The notes under the pieces are model-generated. The model made no database searches and was not told the origin of the DNA. It saw only the letters and a program-made list of their open reading frames with translations. Position numbers and translations under genes: made by a program. Shown here piece by piece: positions 35,058 to 47,978 of a stretch of 64,000 bases of DNA. This DNA comes from Metridium senile (Eukaryota > Cnidaria > Anthozoa > Actiniaria > Metridiidae), in the NCBI GenBank assembly GCA_949775045.1, contig OX459103.1:5776502-5840501 (forward strand), written 5' to 3'. Positions within the stretch are counted from its first letter, which is position 1, and every line of letters begins with the position of its first letter.

Positions 35058-35678
35058 TTATTGCTCTTGCGTTTGAAATGCATGGATGCAATATAAACAC
35101 TAGGAAAGAGTACCTAGACAGGTTACAGAGGCGCAAAAAAAAAGAGAAAATGAATTAAATTAAAGAATTGGGATCTGGTCCATGTGCTGTCGAAAATTGG
35201 CATAATTACCCATTATGCTTTTCGTTATTAAATGGAGAAACGAGTTTTTGCGGAAGGAGTCTAGAAGAAACGGCTATTGTGCGTCTCGTAGAAGGTGTTG
35301 GATCATAAAAAGTTAAGAAATCCAAAGAGCTGGGTCTGACGTGTTCTGAGAATGCCCAGTTTTGTTTTTTGAATGATATTTTTGCACTAAATTTAGAGAT
35401 GAAAAATAACGTTTACGGTGGTTGTTCTATGGCGCAAAAACGCACACTTTAACGTTCACCTTAACACAAAGGACAGTAAATTTCACATTTTTGGATCTCA
35501 GCTGATGATCAATTAAGTGTCAAATGTTGCCGAACTTACCACATAACACAGTCAATTAAATAATAAAGCCCTGACTCTCAAACCAAGAAAGCTAAAATTT
35601 TCGAAGTCATCGGTGGAATTCCACCGAGTTTTAACAGGGCCGTCACCAAAGGGTTAAATATTTATTCATCAATCAATC

Positions 35679-35714
<36 letters not shown>

Positions 35715-35985
35715 AATATCTACAACATGGGATGTAAAAGTGAAATAATTTTAGTTTGTAAACGTTTCGAATGAGAAAGGCTGTTTTTATCAGAAAAAGA
35801 AAATAAAAAATAAAAAAAAGACAATTAAAACTCACGCGCTCTCCGTTCCCCACACCCAGCTCGTCCGAAGGGAGGAGAGAACCAGCCCCTAAGCTATAAA
35901 TGGCAATTCCTATACGTAGACTAACTAAGCGTCACTCGATTTATACAATTGAAAAATCCTAGTCTTTCAGGGCAGGTTTATTGTT

Positions 35986-36165
35986 ATGCTAATCTTATTG
36001 TTCTTATTCCCAGAGGGGAGTAGGGTCAACTCGCGCATTCAATGTGATATCGCATTGCAAGCGAGTTTCATCCAAGACAACCCACACGTTGTAGGGGGTG
36101 CTTGTTTTATGCTTCGGATGGCACGTAAGACTGATGCATGTATCACTTTGTGTACCACTTGTTGA
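35986..36165 (+). CDS. Cys-rich secreted peptide, unit 34 (V10E)
   Basis: Glu10 in the leader, Met42. The 3' region has CAAATTTTTGG in place of CACATTTTTGG, a change shared only with unit 39. Confidence 0.5.
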   Translation: MLILLFLFPEGSRVNSRIQCDIALQASFIQDNPHVVGGACFMLRMARKTDACITLCTTC

Positions 36166-37089
36166 TTATTGCTCTTGCGTTTGAAATGCATGGATGCAAT
36201 ATAAACACTAGGAAAGAGTACCTAGACAGGTTACAGAGGCGCAAAAAAAAAGAGAAAATGAATTAAATTAAAGAATTGGGATCTGGTCCATGTGCTGTCG
36301 AAAATTGGCATAATTACCCATAATGCTTTTCGTTATTAAATGGAGAAACGAGTTTTTGCGGAAGGAGTCTAGAAGAAACGGCTATTGTGCGTCTCGTAGA
36401 AGGTGTTGGATCATAAAAAGTTAAGAAATCCAAAGAGCTGGGTCTGACGTGTTCTGAGAATGCCCAGTTTTGTTTTTTGAATGATATTTTTGCACTAAAT
36501 TTAGAGATGAAAAATAACGTTTACGGTGGTTGTTCTATGGCGCAAAAACGCACACTTTAACGTTCACCTTAACACAAAGGACAGTAAATTTCAAATTTTT
36601 GGATCTCAGCTGATGATCAATTAAGTGTCAAATGTTGCCGAACTTACCACATAACACAGTCAATTAAATAATAAAGCCCTGACTCTCAAACCAAGAAAGC
36701 TAAAATTTTCGAAGTCATCGGTGGAATTCCACCGAGTTTTAACAGGGCCGTCACCAAAGGGTTAAATATTTATTCATCAATCAATCATTCAATCAATCAA
36801 TCAATCAATCAATCAAAAAATATCTACAACATGGGATGTAAAAGTGAAATAATTTTAGTTTGTAAACGTTTCGAATGAGAAAGGCTGTTTTTATCAGAAA
36901 AAGAAAATAAAAAATAAAAAAAAGACAATTAAAACTCACGCGCTCTCCGTTCCCCACACCCAGCTCGTCCGAAGGGAGGAGAGAACCAGCCCCTAAGCTA
37001 TAAATGGCAATTCCTATACGTAGACTAACTAAGCGTCACTCGATTTATACAATTGAAAAATCCTAGTCTTTCAGGGCAGGTTTATTGTT

Positions 37090-37269
37090 ATGCTAATCTT
37101 ATTGTTCTTATTCCCAGTGGGGAGTAGGGTCAACTCGCGCATTCAATGTGATATCGCATTGCAAGCGAGTTTCATCCAAGACAACCCACACGTTGTAGGG
37201 GGTGCTTGTTTTATGCTTCGGATGGCACGTAAGACTGATGCATGTATCACTTTGTGTACCACTTGTTGA
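37090..37269 (+). CDS. Cys-rich secreted peptide, unit 35 (Met42)
   Basis: Common protein form. The GAAATTATTTT marker pairs it with unit 40. Confidence 0.5.
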   Translation: MLILLFLFPVGSRVNSRIQCDIALQASFIQDNPHVVGGACFMLRMARKTDACITLCTTC

Positions 37270-38189
37270 TTATTGCTCTTGCGTTTGAAATGCATGGATG
37301 CAATATAAACACTAGGAAAGAGTACCTAGACAGGTTACAGAGGCGCAAAAAAAAAGAGAAAATGAATTAAATTAAAGAATTGGGATCTGGTCCATGTGCT
37401 GTCGAAAATTGGCATAATTACCCATAATGCTTTTCGTTATTAAATGGAGAAACGAGTTTTTGCGGAAGGAGTCTAGAAGAAACGGCTATTGTGCGTCTCG
37501 TAGAAGGTGTTGGATCATAAAAAGTTAAGAAATCCAAAGAGCTGGGTCTGACGTGTTCTGAGAATGCCCAGTTTTGTTTTTTGAATGATATTTTTGCACT
37601 AAATTTAGAGATGAAAAATAACGTTTACGGTGGTTGTTCTATGGCGCAAAAACGCACACTTTAACGTTCACCTTAACACAAAGGACAGTAAATTTCACAT
37701 TTTTGGATCTCAGCTGATGATCAATTAAGTGTCAAATGTTGCCGAACTTACCACATAACACAGTCAATTAAATAATAAAGCCCTGACTCTCAAACCAAGA
37801 AAGCTAAAATTTTCGAAGTCATCGGTGGAATTCCACCGAGTTTTAACAGGGCCGTCACCAAAGGGTTAAATATTTATTCATCAATCAATCATTCAATCAA
37901 TCAATCAATCAATCAATCAAAAAATATCTACAACATGGGATGTAAAAGTGAAATTATTTTAGTTTGTAAACGTTTCGAATGAGAAAGGCTGTTTTTATCA
38001 GAAAAAGAAAATAAAAAATAAAAAAAAGACAAAACTCACGCGCTCTCCGTTCCCCACACCCAGCTCGTCCGAAGGGAGGAGAGAACCAGCCCCTAAGCTA
38101 TAAATGGCAATTCCTATACGTAGACTAACTAAGCGTCACTCGATTTATACAATTGAAAAATCCTAGTCTTTCAGGGCAGGTTTATTGTT

Positions 38190-38369
38190 ATGCTAATCTT
38201 ATTGTTCTTATTCCCAGTGGGGAGTAGGGTCAACTCGCGCATTCAATGTGATATCGCATTGCAAGCGAGTTTCATCCAAGACAACCCACACGTTGTAGGG
38301 GGTGCTTGTTTTATGCTTCGGATGGCACGTAAGACTGATGCATGTATCACTTTGTGTACCACTTGTTGA
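38190..38369 (+). CDS. Cys-rich secreted peptide, unit 36 (Met42)
   Basis: Common protein form with the early AATAAA and TCTA interruption. It pairs with unit 41. Confidence 0.5.
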   Translation: MLILLFLFPVGSRVNSRIQCDIALQASFIQDNPHVVGGACFMLRMARKTDACITLCTTC

Positions 38370-39192
38370 TTATTGCTCTTGCGTTTGAAATGCATGGATG
38401 CAATATAAACACTAGGAAAGAGTACCTAGACAGGTTACAGAGGCGCAAAAAAAAAGAGAAAATAAATTAAATTAAAGAATTGGTACTGGTCCATGTGCTG
38501 TCGAAAATTGGCATAATTACCCATAATGCTTTTCGTTATTAAATGGAGAAACGAGTTTTTGCGGAAGGAGTCTAGAAGAAACGGCTATTGTGCGTCTCGT
38601 AGAAGGTGTTGGATCATAAAAAGTTAAGAAATCCAAAGAGCTGGGTCTGACGTGTTCTGAGAATGCCCAGTTTTGTTTTTTGAATGATATTTTTGCACTA
38701 AATTTAGAGATGAAAAATAACGTTTACGGTGGTTGTTCTATGGCGCAAAAACGCACACTTTAACGTTCACCTTAACACAAAGGACAGTAAATTTCACATT
38801 TTTGGATCTCAGCTGATGATCAATTAAGTGTCAAATGTTGCCGAACTTACCACATAACACAGTCAATTAAATAATAAAGCCCTGACTCTCAAACCAAGAA
38901 AGCTAAAATTTTCGAAGTCATCGGTGGAATTCCACCGAGTTTTAACAGGGCCGTCACCAAAGGGTTAAATATTTATTCATCAATCAATCATTCAATCTAT
39001 CAATCAATCAATCAAAAAATATCTACAACATGGGATGTAAAAGTGAAATAATTTTAGTTTGTAAACGTTTCGAATGAGAAAGGCTGTTTTTATCAGAAAA
39101 AGAAAATAAAAAATAAAAAAAGACAAAATTCACGCGCTCTCCGTTCCCCACACCCAGCTCGTCCGAAGGGAGGAGAGAACCAGCCCCTAAGC

Positions 39193-39198
39193 TATCAA
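39193..39198 (+). promoter_or_regulatory. TATA box altered to TATCAA (unit 37)
   Basis: TATCAA form at the last junction inside pentamer copy A. Confidence 0.85.
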
Positions 39199-39283
39199 TG
39201 GCAATTCCTATACGTAGACTAACTAAGCGTCACTCGATTTATACAATTGAAAAATCCTTGTCTTTCAGGGCAGGTTTATTGTT

Positions 39284-39463
39284 ATGCTAATCTTATTGTT
39301 CTTATTCCCAGTGGGGAGTAGGGTCAACTCGCGCATTCAATGTGATATCGCATTGCAAGCGAGTTTCATCCAAGACAACCCACACGTTGTAGGGGGTGCT
39401 TGTTTTAAGCTTCGGATGGCACGTAAGACTGATGCATGTATCACTTTGTGTACCACTTGTTGA
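39284..39463 (+). CDS. Cys-rich secreted peptide, unit 37 (Lys42)
   Basis: Lys42, leader T61, broken TATA. It ends with the ATTA insertion and is followed by an intact TATA, unlike its partner unit 42, so the duplication boundary lies near here. Confidence 0.45.
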   Translation: MLILLFLFPVGSRVNSRIQCDIALQASFIQDNPHVVGGACFKLRMARKTDACITLCTTC

Positions 39464-40382
39464 TTATTGCTCTTGCGTTTGAAATGCATGGATGCAATAT
39501 AAACACTAGGAAAGAGTACCTAGACAGGTTACAGAGGCGCAAAAAAAAAGAGAAAATAAATTAAATTAAAGAATTGGGACTGGTCCATGTGCTATCGAAA
39601 ATTGGCATAATTACCCATAATGCTTTTCGTTATTAAATGGAGAAACGAGTTTTTGCGGAAGGAGTCTAGAAGAAACGGCTATTGTGCGTCTCGTAGAAGG
39701 TGTTGGATCATAAAAAGTTAAGAAATCCAAAGAGCTGGGTCTGACGTGTTCTGAGAATGCCCAGTTTTGTTTTTTGAATGATATTTTTGCACTAAATTTA
39801 GAGATGAAAAATAACGTTTACGGTGGTTGTTCTATGGCGCAAAAACGCACACTTTAACGTTCACCTTAACACAAAGGACAGTAAATTTCACATTTTTGGA
39901 TCTCAGCTGATGATCAATTAAGTGTCAAATGTTGCCGAACTTACCACATAACACAGTCAATTAAATAATAAAGCCCTGACTCTCAAACCAAGAAAGCTAA
40001 AATTTTCGAAGTCATCGGTGGAATTCCACCGAGTTTTAACAGGGCCGTCACCAAAGGGTTAAATATTTATTCATCAATCAATCATTCAATCTATCAATCA
40101 ATCAATCAAAAAATATCTACAACATGGGATGTAAAAGTGAAATAATTTTAGTTTGTAAACGTTTCGAATGAGAAAGGCTGTTTTTATCAGAAAAAGAAAA
40201 TAAAAAATAAAAAAAAGACAATTAAAACTCACGCGCTCTCCGTTCCCCACACCCAGCTCGTCCGAAGGGAGGAGAGAACCAGCCCCTAAGCTATAAATGG
40301 CAATTCCTATACGTAGACTAACTAAGCGTCACTCGATTTATACAATTGAAAAATCCTAGTCTTTCAGGGCAGGTTTATTGTT

Positions 40383-40562
40383 ATGCTAATCTTATTGTTC
40401 TTATTCCCAGTGGGGAGTAGGGTCAACTCGCGCATTCAATGTGATATCGCATTGCAAGCGAGTTTCATCCAAGACAACCCACACGTTGTAGGGGGTGCTT
40501 GTTTTATGCTTCGGATGGCACGTAAGACTGATGCATGTATCACTTTGTGTACCACTTGTTGA
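40383..40562 (+). CDS. Cys-rich secreted peptide, unit 38 (Met42)
   Basis: Common protein form; partner of unit 33. Confidence 0.5.
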   Translation: MLILLFLFPVGSRVNSRIQCDIALQASFIQDNPHVVGGACFMLRMARKTDACITLCTTC

Positions 40563-41183
40563 TTATTGCTCTTGCGTTTGAAATGCATGGATGCAATATA
40601 AACACTAGGAAAGAGTACCTAGACAGGTTACAGAGGCGCAAAAAAAAAGAGAAAATGAATTAAATTAAAGAATTGGGATCTGGTCCATGTGCTGTCGAAA
40701 ATTGGCATAATTACCCATTATGCTTTTCGTTATTAAATGGAGAAACGAGTTTTTGCGGAAGGAGTCTAGAAGAAACGGCTATTGTGCGTCTCGTAGAAGG
40801 TGTTGGATCATAAAAAGTTAAGAAATCCAAAGAGCTGGGTCTGACGTGTTCTGAGAATGCCCAGTTTTGTTTTTTGAATGATATTTTTGCACTAAATTTA
40901 GAGATGAAAAATAACGTTTACGGTGGTTGTTCTATGGCGCAAAAACGCACACTTTAACGTTCACCTTAACACAAAGGACAGTAAATTTCACATTTTTGGA
41001 TCTCAGCTGATGATCAATTAAGTGTCAAATGTTGCCGAACTTACCACATAACACAGTCAATTAAATAATAAAGCCCTGACTCTCAAACCAAGAAAGCTAA
41101 AATTTTCGAAGTCATCGGTGGAATTCCACCGAGTTTTAACAGGGCCGTCACCAAAGGGTTAAATATTTATTCATCAATCAATC

Positions 41184-41219
<36 letters not shown>

Positions 41220-41490
41220 AATATCTACAACATGGGATGTAAAAGTGAAATAATTTTAGTTTGTAAACGTTTCGAATGAGAAAGGCTGTTTTTATCAGAA
41301 AAAGAAAATAAAAAATAAAAAAAAGACAATTAAAACTCACGCGCTCTCCGTTCCCCACACCCAGCTCGTCCGAAGGGAGGAGAGAACCAGCCCCTAAGCT
41401 ATAAATGGCAATTCCTATACGTAGACTAACTAAGCGTCACTCGATTTATACAATTGAAAAATCCTAGTCTTTCAGGGCAGGTTTATTGTT

Positions 41491-41670
41491 ATGCTAATCT
41501 TATTGTTCTTATTCCCAGAGGGGAGTAGGGTCAACTCGCGCATTCAATGTGATATCGCATTGCAAGCGAGTTTCATCCAAGACAACCCACACGTTGTAGG
41601 GGGTGCTTGTTTTATGCTTCGGATGGCACGTAAGACTGATGCATGTATCACTTTGTGTACCACTTGTTGA
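41491..41670 (+). CDS. Cys-rich secreted peptide, unit 39 (V10E)
   Basis: Glu10, Met42; partner of unit 34, sharing CAAATTTTTGG in the 3' region. Confidence 0.5.
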   Translation: MLILLFLFPEGSRVNSRIQCDIALQASFIQDNPHVVGGACFMLRMARKTDACITLCTTC

Positions 41671-42594
41671 TTATTGCTCTTGCGTTTGAAATGCATGGAT
41701 GCAATATAAACACTAGGAAAGAGTACCTAGACAGGTTACAGAGGCGCAAAAAAAAAGAGAAAATGAATTAAATTAAAGAATTGGGATCTGGTCCATGTGC
41801 TGTCGAAAATTGGCATAATTACCCATAATGCTTTTCGTTATTAAATGGAGAAACGAGTTTTTGCGGAAGGAGTCTAGAAGAAACGGCTATTGTGCGTCTC
41901 GTAGAAGGTGTTGGATCATAAAAAGTTAAGAAATCCAAAGAGCTGGGTCTGACGTGTTCTGAGAATGCCCAGTTTTGTTTTTTGAATGATATTTTTGCAC
42001 TAAATTTAGAGATGAAAAATAACGTTTACGGTGGTTGTTCTATGGCGCAAAAACGCACACTTTAACGTTCACCTTAACACAAAGGACAGTAAATTTCAAA
42101 TTTTTGGATCTCAGCTGATGATCAATTAAGTGTCAAATGTTGCCGAACTTACCACATAACACAGTCAATTAAATAATAAAGCCCTGACTCTCAAACCAAG
42201 AAAGCTAAAATTTTCGAAGTCATCGGTGGAATTCCACCGAGTTTTAACAGGGCCGTCACCAAAGGGTTAAATATTTATTCATCAATCAATCATTCAATCA
42301 ATCAATCAATCAATCAATCAAAAAATATCTACAACATGGGATGTAAAAGTGAAATAATTTTAGTTTGTAAACGTTTCGAATGAGAAAGGCTGTTTTTATC
42401 AGAAAAAGAAAATAAAAAATAAAAAAAAGACAATTAAAACTCACGCGCTCTCCGTTCCCCACACCCAGCTCGTCCGAAGGGAGGAGAGAACCAGCCCCTA
42501 AGCTATAAATGGCAATTCCTATACGTAGACTAACTAAGCGTCACTCGATTTATACAATTGAAAAATCCTAGTCTTTCAGGGCAGGTTTATTGTT

Positions 42595-42774
42595 ATGCTA
42601 ATCTTATTGTTCTTATTCCCAGTGGGGAGTAGGGTCAACTCGCGCATTCAATGTGATATCGCATTGCAAGCGAGTTTCATCCAAGACAACCCACACGTTG
42701 TAGGGGGTGCTTGTTTTATGCTTCGGATGGCACGTAAGACTGATGCATGTATCACTTTGTGTACCACTTGTTGA
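42595..42774 (+). CDS. Cys-rich secreted peptide, unit 40 (Met42)
   Basis: Common protein form; partner of unit 35. Confidence 0.5.
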   Translation: MLILLFLFPVGSRVNSRIQCDIALQASFIQDNPHVVGGACFMLRMARKTDACITLCTTC

Positions 42775-43694
42775 TTATTGCTCTTGCGTTTGAAATGCAT
42801 GGATGCAATATAAACACTAGGAAAGAGTACCTAGACAGGTTACAGAGGCGCAAAAAAAAAGAGAAAATGAATTAAATTAAAGAATTGGGATCTGGTCCAT
42901 GTGCTGTCGAAAATTGGCATAATTACCCATAATGCTTTTCGTTATTAAATGGAGAAACGAGTTTTTGCGGAAGGAGTCTAGAAGAAACGGCTATTGTGCG
43001 TCTCGTAGAAGGTGTTGGATCATAAAAAGTTAAGAAATCCAAAGAGCTGGGTCTGACGTGTTCTGAGAATGCCCAGTTTTGTTTTTTGAATGATATTTTT
43101 GCACTAAATTTAGAGATGAAAAATAACGTTTACGGTGGTTGTTCTATGGCGCAAAAACGCACACTTTAACGTTCACCTTAACACAAAGGACAGTAAATTT
43201 CACATTTTTGGATCTCAGCTGATGATCAATTAAGTGTCAAATGTTGCCGAACTTACCACATAACACAGTCAATTAAATAATAAAGCCCTGACTCTCAAAC
43301 CAAGAAAGCTAAAATTTTCGAAGTCATCGGTGGAATTCCACCGAGTTTTAACAGGGCCGTCACCAAAGGGTTAAATATTTATTCATCAATCAATCATTCA
43401 ATCAATCAATCAATCAATCAATCAAAAAATATCTACAACATGGGATGTAAAAGTGAAATTATTTTAGTTTGTAAACGTTTCGAATGAGAAAGGCTGTTTT
43501 TATCAGAAAAAGAAAATAAAAAATAAAAAAAAGACAAAACTCACGCGCTCTCCGTTCCCCACACCCAGCTCGTCCGAAGGGAGGAGAGAACCAGCCCCTA
43601 AGCTATAAATGGCAATTCCTATACGTAGACTAACTAAGCGTCACTCGATTTATACAATTGAAAAATCCTAGTCTTTCAGGGCAGGTTTATTGTT

Positions 43695-43874
43695 ATGCTA
43701 ATCTTATTGTTCTTATTCCCAGTGGGGAGTAGGGTCAACTCGCGCATTCAATGTGATATCGCATTGCAAGCGAGTTTCATCCAAGACAACCCACACGTTG
43801 TAGGGGGTGCTTGTTTTATGCTTCGGATGGCACGTAAGACTGATGCATGTATCACTTTGTGTACCACTTGTTGA
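43695..43874 (+). CDS. Cys-rich secreted peptide, unit 41 (Met42)
   Basis: Common protein form; partner of unit 36, with early AATAAA and TCTA interruption. Confidence 0.5.
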   Translation: MLILLFLFPVGSRVNSRIQCDIALQASFIQDNPHVVGGACFMLRMARKTDACITLCTTC

Positions 43875-44697
43875 TTATTGCTCTTGCGTTTGAAATGCAT
43901 GGATGCAATATAAACACTAGGAAAGAGTACCTAGACAGGTTACAGAGGCGCAAAAAAAAAGAGAAAATAAATTAAATTAAAGAATTGGTACTGGTCCATG
44001 TGCTGTCGAAAATTGGCATAATTACCCATAATGCTTTTCGTTATTAAATGGAGAAACGAGTTTTTGCGGAAGGAGTCTAGAAGAAACGGCTATTGTGCGT
44101 CTCGTAGAAGGTGTTGGATCATAAAAAGTTAAGAAATCCAAAGAGCTGGGTCTGACGTGTTCTGAGAATGCCCAGTTTTGTTTTTTGAATGATATTTTTG
44201 CACTAAATTTAGAGATGAAAAATAACGTTTACGGTGGTTGTTCTATGGCGCAAAAACGCACACTTTAACGTTCACCTTAACACAAAGGACAGTAAATTTC
44301 ACATTTTTGGATCTCAGCTGATGATCAATTAAGTGTCAAATGTTGCCGAACTTACCACATAACACAGTCAATTAAATAATAAAGCCCTGACTCTCAAACC
44401 AAGAAAGCTAAAATTTTCGAAGTCATCGGTGGAATTCCACCGAGTTTTAACAGGGCCGTCACCAAAGGGTTAAATATTTATTCATCAATCAATCATTCAA
44501 TCTATCAATCAATCAATCAAAAAATATCTACAACATGGGATGTAAAAGTGAAATAATTTTAGTTTGTAAACGTTTCGAATGAGAAAGGCTGTTTTTATCA
44601 GAAAAAGAAAATAAAAAATAAAAAAAGACAAAATTCACGCGCTCTCCGTTCCCCACACCCAGCTCGTCCGAAGGGAGGAGAGAACCAGCCCCTAAGC

Positions 44698-44703
44698 TAT
44701 CAA
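44698..44703 (+). promoter_or_regulatory. TATA box altered to TATCAA (unit 42)
   Basis: First of four consecutive broken TATA boxes (units 42-45). Confidence 0.85.
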
Positions 44704-44788
44704 TGGCAATTCCTATACGTAGACTAACTAAGCGTCACTCGATTTATACAATTGAAAAATCCTTGTCTTTCAGGGCAGGTTTATTGTT

Positions 44789-44968
44789 ATGCTAATCTTA
44801 TTGTTCTTATTCCCAGTGGGGAGTAGGGTCAACTCGCGCATTCAATGTGATATCGCATTGCAAGCGAGTTTCATCCAAGACAACCCACACGTTGTAGGGG
44901 GTGCTTGTTTTAAGCTTCGGATGGCACGTAAGACTGATGCATGTATCACTTTGTGTACCACTTGTTGA
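44789..44968 (+). CDS. Cys-rich secreted peptide, unit 42 (Lys42)
   Basis: Lys42, leader T61, broken TATA. It begins a run of four uninterrupted Lys42 units. Confidence 0.45.
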   Translation: MLILLFLFPVGSRVNSRIQCDIALQASFIQDNPHVVGGACFKLRMARKTDACITLCTTC

Positions 44969-45791
44969 TTATTGCTCTTGCGTTTGAAATGCATGGATGC
45001 AATATAAACACTAGGAAAGAGTACCTAGACAGGTTACAGAGGCGCAAAAAAAAAGAGAAAATAAATTAAATTAAAGAATTGGGACTGGTCCATGTGCTAT
45101 CGAAAATTGGCATAATTACCCATAATGCTTTTCGTTATTAAATGGAGAAACGAGTTTTTGCGGAAGGAGTCTAGAAGAAACGGCTATTGTGCGTCTCGTA
45201 GAAGGTGTTGGATCATAAAAAGTTAAGAAATCCAAAGAGCTGGGTCTGACGTGTTCTGAGAATGCCCAGTTTTGTTTTTTGAATGATATTTTTGCACTAA
45301 ATTTAGAGATGAAAAATAACGTTTACGGTGGTTGTTCTATGGCGCAAAAACGCACACTTTAACGTTCACCTTAACACAAAGGACAGTAAATTTCACATTT
45401 TTGGATCTCAGCTGATGATCAATTAAGTGTCAAATGTTGCCGAACTTACCACATAACACAGTCAATTAAATAATAAAGCCCTGACTCTCAAACCAAGAAA
45501 GCTAAAATTTTCGAAGTCATCGGTGGAATTCCACCGAGTTTTAACAGGGCCGTCACCAAAGGGTTAAATATTTATTCATCAATCAATCATTCAATCTATC
45601 AATCAATCAATCAAAAAATATCTACAACATGGGATGTAAAAGTGAAATAATTTTAGTTTGTAAACGTTTCGAATGAGAAAGGCTGTTTTTATCAGAAAAA
45701 GAAAATAAAAAATAAAAAAAGACAAAATTCACGCGCTCTCCGTTCCCCACACCCAGCTCGTCCGAAGGGAGGAGAGAACCAGCCCCTAAGC

Positions 45792-45797
45792 TATCAA
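45792..45797 (+). promoter_or_regulatory. TATA box altered to TATCAA (unit 43)
   Basis: Same single change inside the Lys42 run. Confidence 0.85.
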
Positions 45798-45882
45798 TGG
45801 CAATTCCTATACGTAGACTAACTAAGCGTCACTCGATTTATACAATTGAAAAATCCTTGTCTTTCAGGGCAGGTTTATTGTT

Positions 45883-46062
45883 ATGCTAATCTTATTGTTC
45901 TTATTCCCAGTGGGGAGTAGGGTCAACTCGCGCATTCAATGTGATATCGCATTGCAAGCGAGTTTCATCCAAGACAACCCACACGTTGTAGGGGGTGCTT
46001 GTTTTAAGCTTCGGATGGCACGTAAGACTGATGCATGTATCACTTTGTGTACCACTTGTTGA
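45883..46062 (+). CDS. Cys-rich secreted peptide, unit 43 (Lys42)
   Basis: Lys42, leader T61, broken TATA. It has the one-base-shorter CTAATTT form in the 3' region, unlike units 42, 44 and 45. Confidence 0.45.
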   Translation: MLILLFLFPVGSRVNSRIQCDIALQASFIQDNPHVVGGACFKLRMARKTDACITLCTTC

Positions 46063-46884
46063 TTATTGCTCTTGCGTTTGAAATGCATGGATGCAATATA
46101 AACACTAGGAAAGAGTACCTAGACAGGTTACAGAGGCGCAAAAAAAAAGAGAAAATAAATTAAATTAAAGAATTGGGACTGGTCCATGTGCTATCGAAAA
46201 TTGGCATAATTACCCATAATGCTTTTCGTTATTAAATGGAGAAACGAGTTTTTGCGGAAGGAGTCTAGAAGAAACGGCTATTGTGCGTCTCGTAGAAGGT
46301 GTTGGATCATAAAAAGTTAAGAAATCCAAAGAGCTGGGTCTGACGTGTTCTGAGAATGCCCAGTTTTGTTTTTTGAATGATATTTTTGCACTAATTTAGA
46401 GATGAAAAATAACGTTTACGGTGGTTGTTCTATGGCGCAAAAACGCACACTTTAACGTTCACCTTAACACAAAGGACAGTAAATTTCACATTTTTGGATC
46501 TCAGCTGATGATCAATTAAGTGTCAAATGTTGCCGAACTTACCACATAACACAGTCAATTAAATAATAAAGCCCTGACTCTCAAACCAAGAAAGCTAAAA
46601 TTTTCGAAGTCATCGGTGGAATTCCACCGAGTTTTAACAGGGCCGTCACCAAAGGGTTAAATATTTATTCATCAATCAATCATTCAATCTATCAATCAAT
46701 CAATCAAAAAATATCTACAACATGGGATGTAAAAGTGAAATAATTTTAGTTTGTAAACGTTTCGAATGAGAAAGGCTGTTTTTATCAGAAAAAGAAAATA
46801 AAAAATAAAAAAAGACAAAATTCACGCGCTCTCCGTTCCCCACACCCAGCTCGTCCGAAGGGAGGAGAGAACCAGCCCCTAAGC

Positions 46885-46890
46885 TATCAA
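46885..46890 (+). promoter_or_regulatory. TATA box altered to TATCAA (unit 44)
   Basis: Same single change inside the Lys42 run. Confidence 0.85.
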
Positions 46891-46975
46891 TGGCAATTCC
46901 TATACGTAGACTAACTAAGCGTCACTCGATTTATACAATTGAAAAATCCTTGTCTTTCAGGGCAGGTTTATTGTT

Positions 46976-47155
46976 ATGCTAATCTTATTGTTCTTATTCC
47001 CAGTGGGGAGTAGGGTCAACTCGCGCATTCAATGTGATATCGCATTGCAAGCGAGTTTCATCCAAGACAACCCACACGTTGTAGGGGGTGCTTGTTTTAA
47101 GCTTCGGATGGCACGTAAGACTGATGCATGTATCACTTTGTGTACCACTTGTTGA
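46976..47155 (+). CDS. Cys-rich secreted peptide, unit 44 (Lys42)
   Basis: Lys42, leader T61, broken TATA. It matches unit 42 in length and markers. Confidence 0.45.
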   Translation: MLILLFLFPVGSRVNSRIQCDIALQASFIQDNPHVVGGACFKLRMARKTDACITLCTTC

Positions 47156-47978
47156 TTATTGCTCTTGCGTTTGAAATGCATGGATGCAATATAAACACTA
47201 GGAAAGAGTACCTAGACAGGTTACAGAGGCGCAAAAAAAAAGAGAAAATAAATTAAATTAAAGAATTGGGACTGGTCCATGTGCTATCGAAAATTGGCAT
47301 AATTACCCATAATGCTTTTCGTTATTAAATGGAGAAACGAGTTTTTGCGGAAGGAGTCTAGAAGAAACGGCTATTGTGCGTCTCGTAGAAGGTGTTGGAT
47401 CATAAAAAGTTAAGAAATCCAAAGAGCTGGGTCTGACGTGTTCTGAGAATGCCCAGTTTTGTTTTTTGAATGATATTTTTGCACTAAATTTAGAGATGAA
47501 AAATAACGTTTACGGTGGTTGTTCTATGGCGCAAAAACGCACACTTTAACGTTCACCTTAACACAAAGGACAGTAAATTTCACATTTTTGGATCTCAGCT
47601 GATGATCAATTAAGTGTCAAATGTTGCCGAACTTACCACATAACACAGTCAATTAAATAATAAAGCCCTGACTCTCAAACCAAGAAAGCTAAAATTTTCG
47701 AAGTCATCGGTGGAATTCCACCGAGTTTTAACAGGGCCGTCACCAAAGGGTTAAATATTTATTCATCAATCAATCATTCAATCTATCAATCAATCAATCA
47801 AAAAATATCTACAACATGGGATGTAAAAGTGAAATAATTTTAGTTTGTAAACGTTTCGAATGAGAAAGGCTGTTTTTATCAGAAAAAGAAAATAAAAAAT
47901 AAAAAAAGACAAAATTCACGCGCTCTCCGTTCCCCACACCCAGCTCGTCCGAAGGGAGGAGAGAACCAGCCCCTAAGC

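Larger units (their letters stand above)
34793..40297 (+). repeat. Five-unit higher-order repeat, copy A (units 33-37)
   Basis: Unit lengths are 1108, 1104, 1100, 1094 and 1099 bp. The first four units (4406 bp) match units 38-41 in length and at every diagnostic site I compared. Confidence 0.9.
40298..45797 (+). repeat. Five-unit higher-order repeat, copy B (units 38-42)
   Basis: This is an adjacent near-copy of units 33-37, with lengths 1108, 1104, 1100, 1094 and 1094. It differs from copy A at the end of its last unit, where the ATTA insertion is absent and AAATTCACG is present. Confidence 0.9.
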
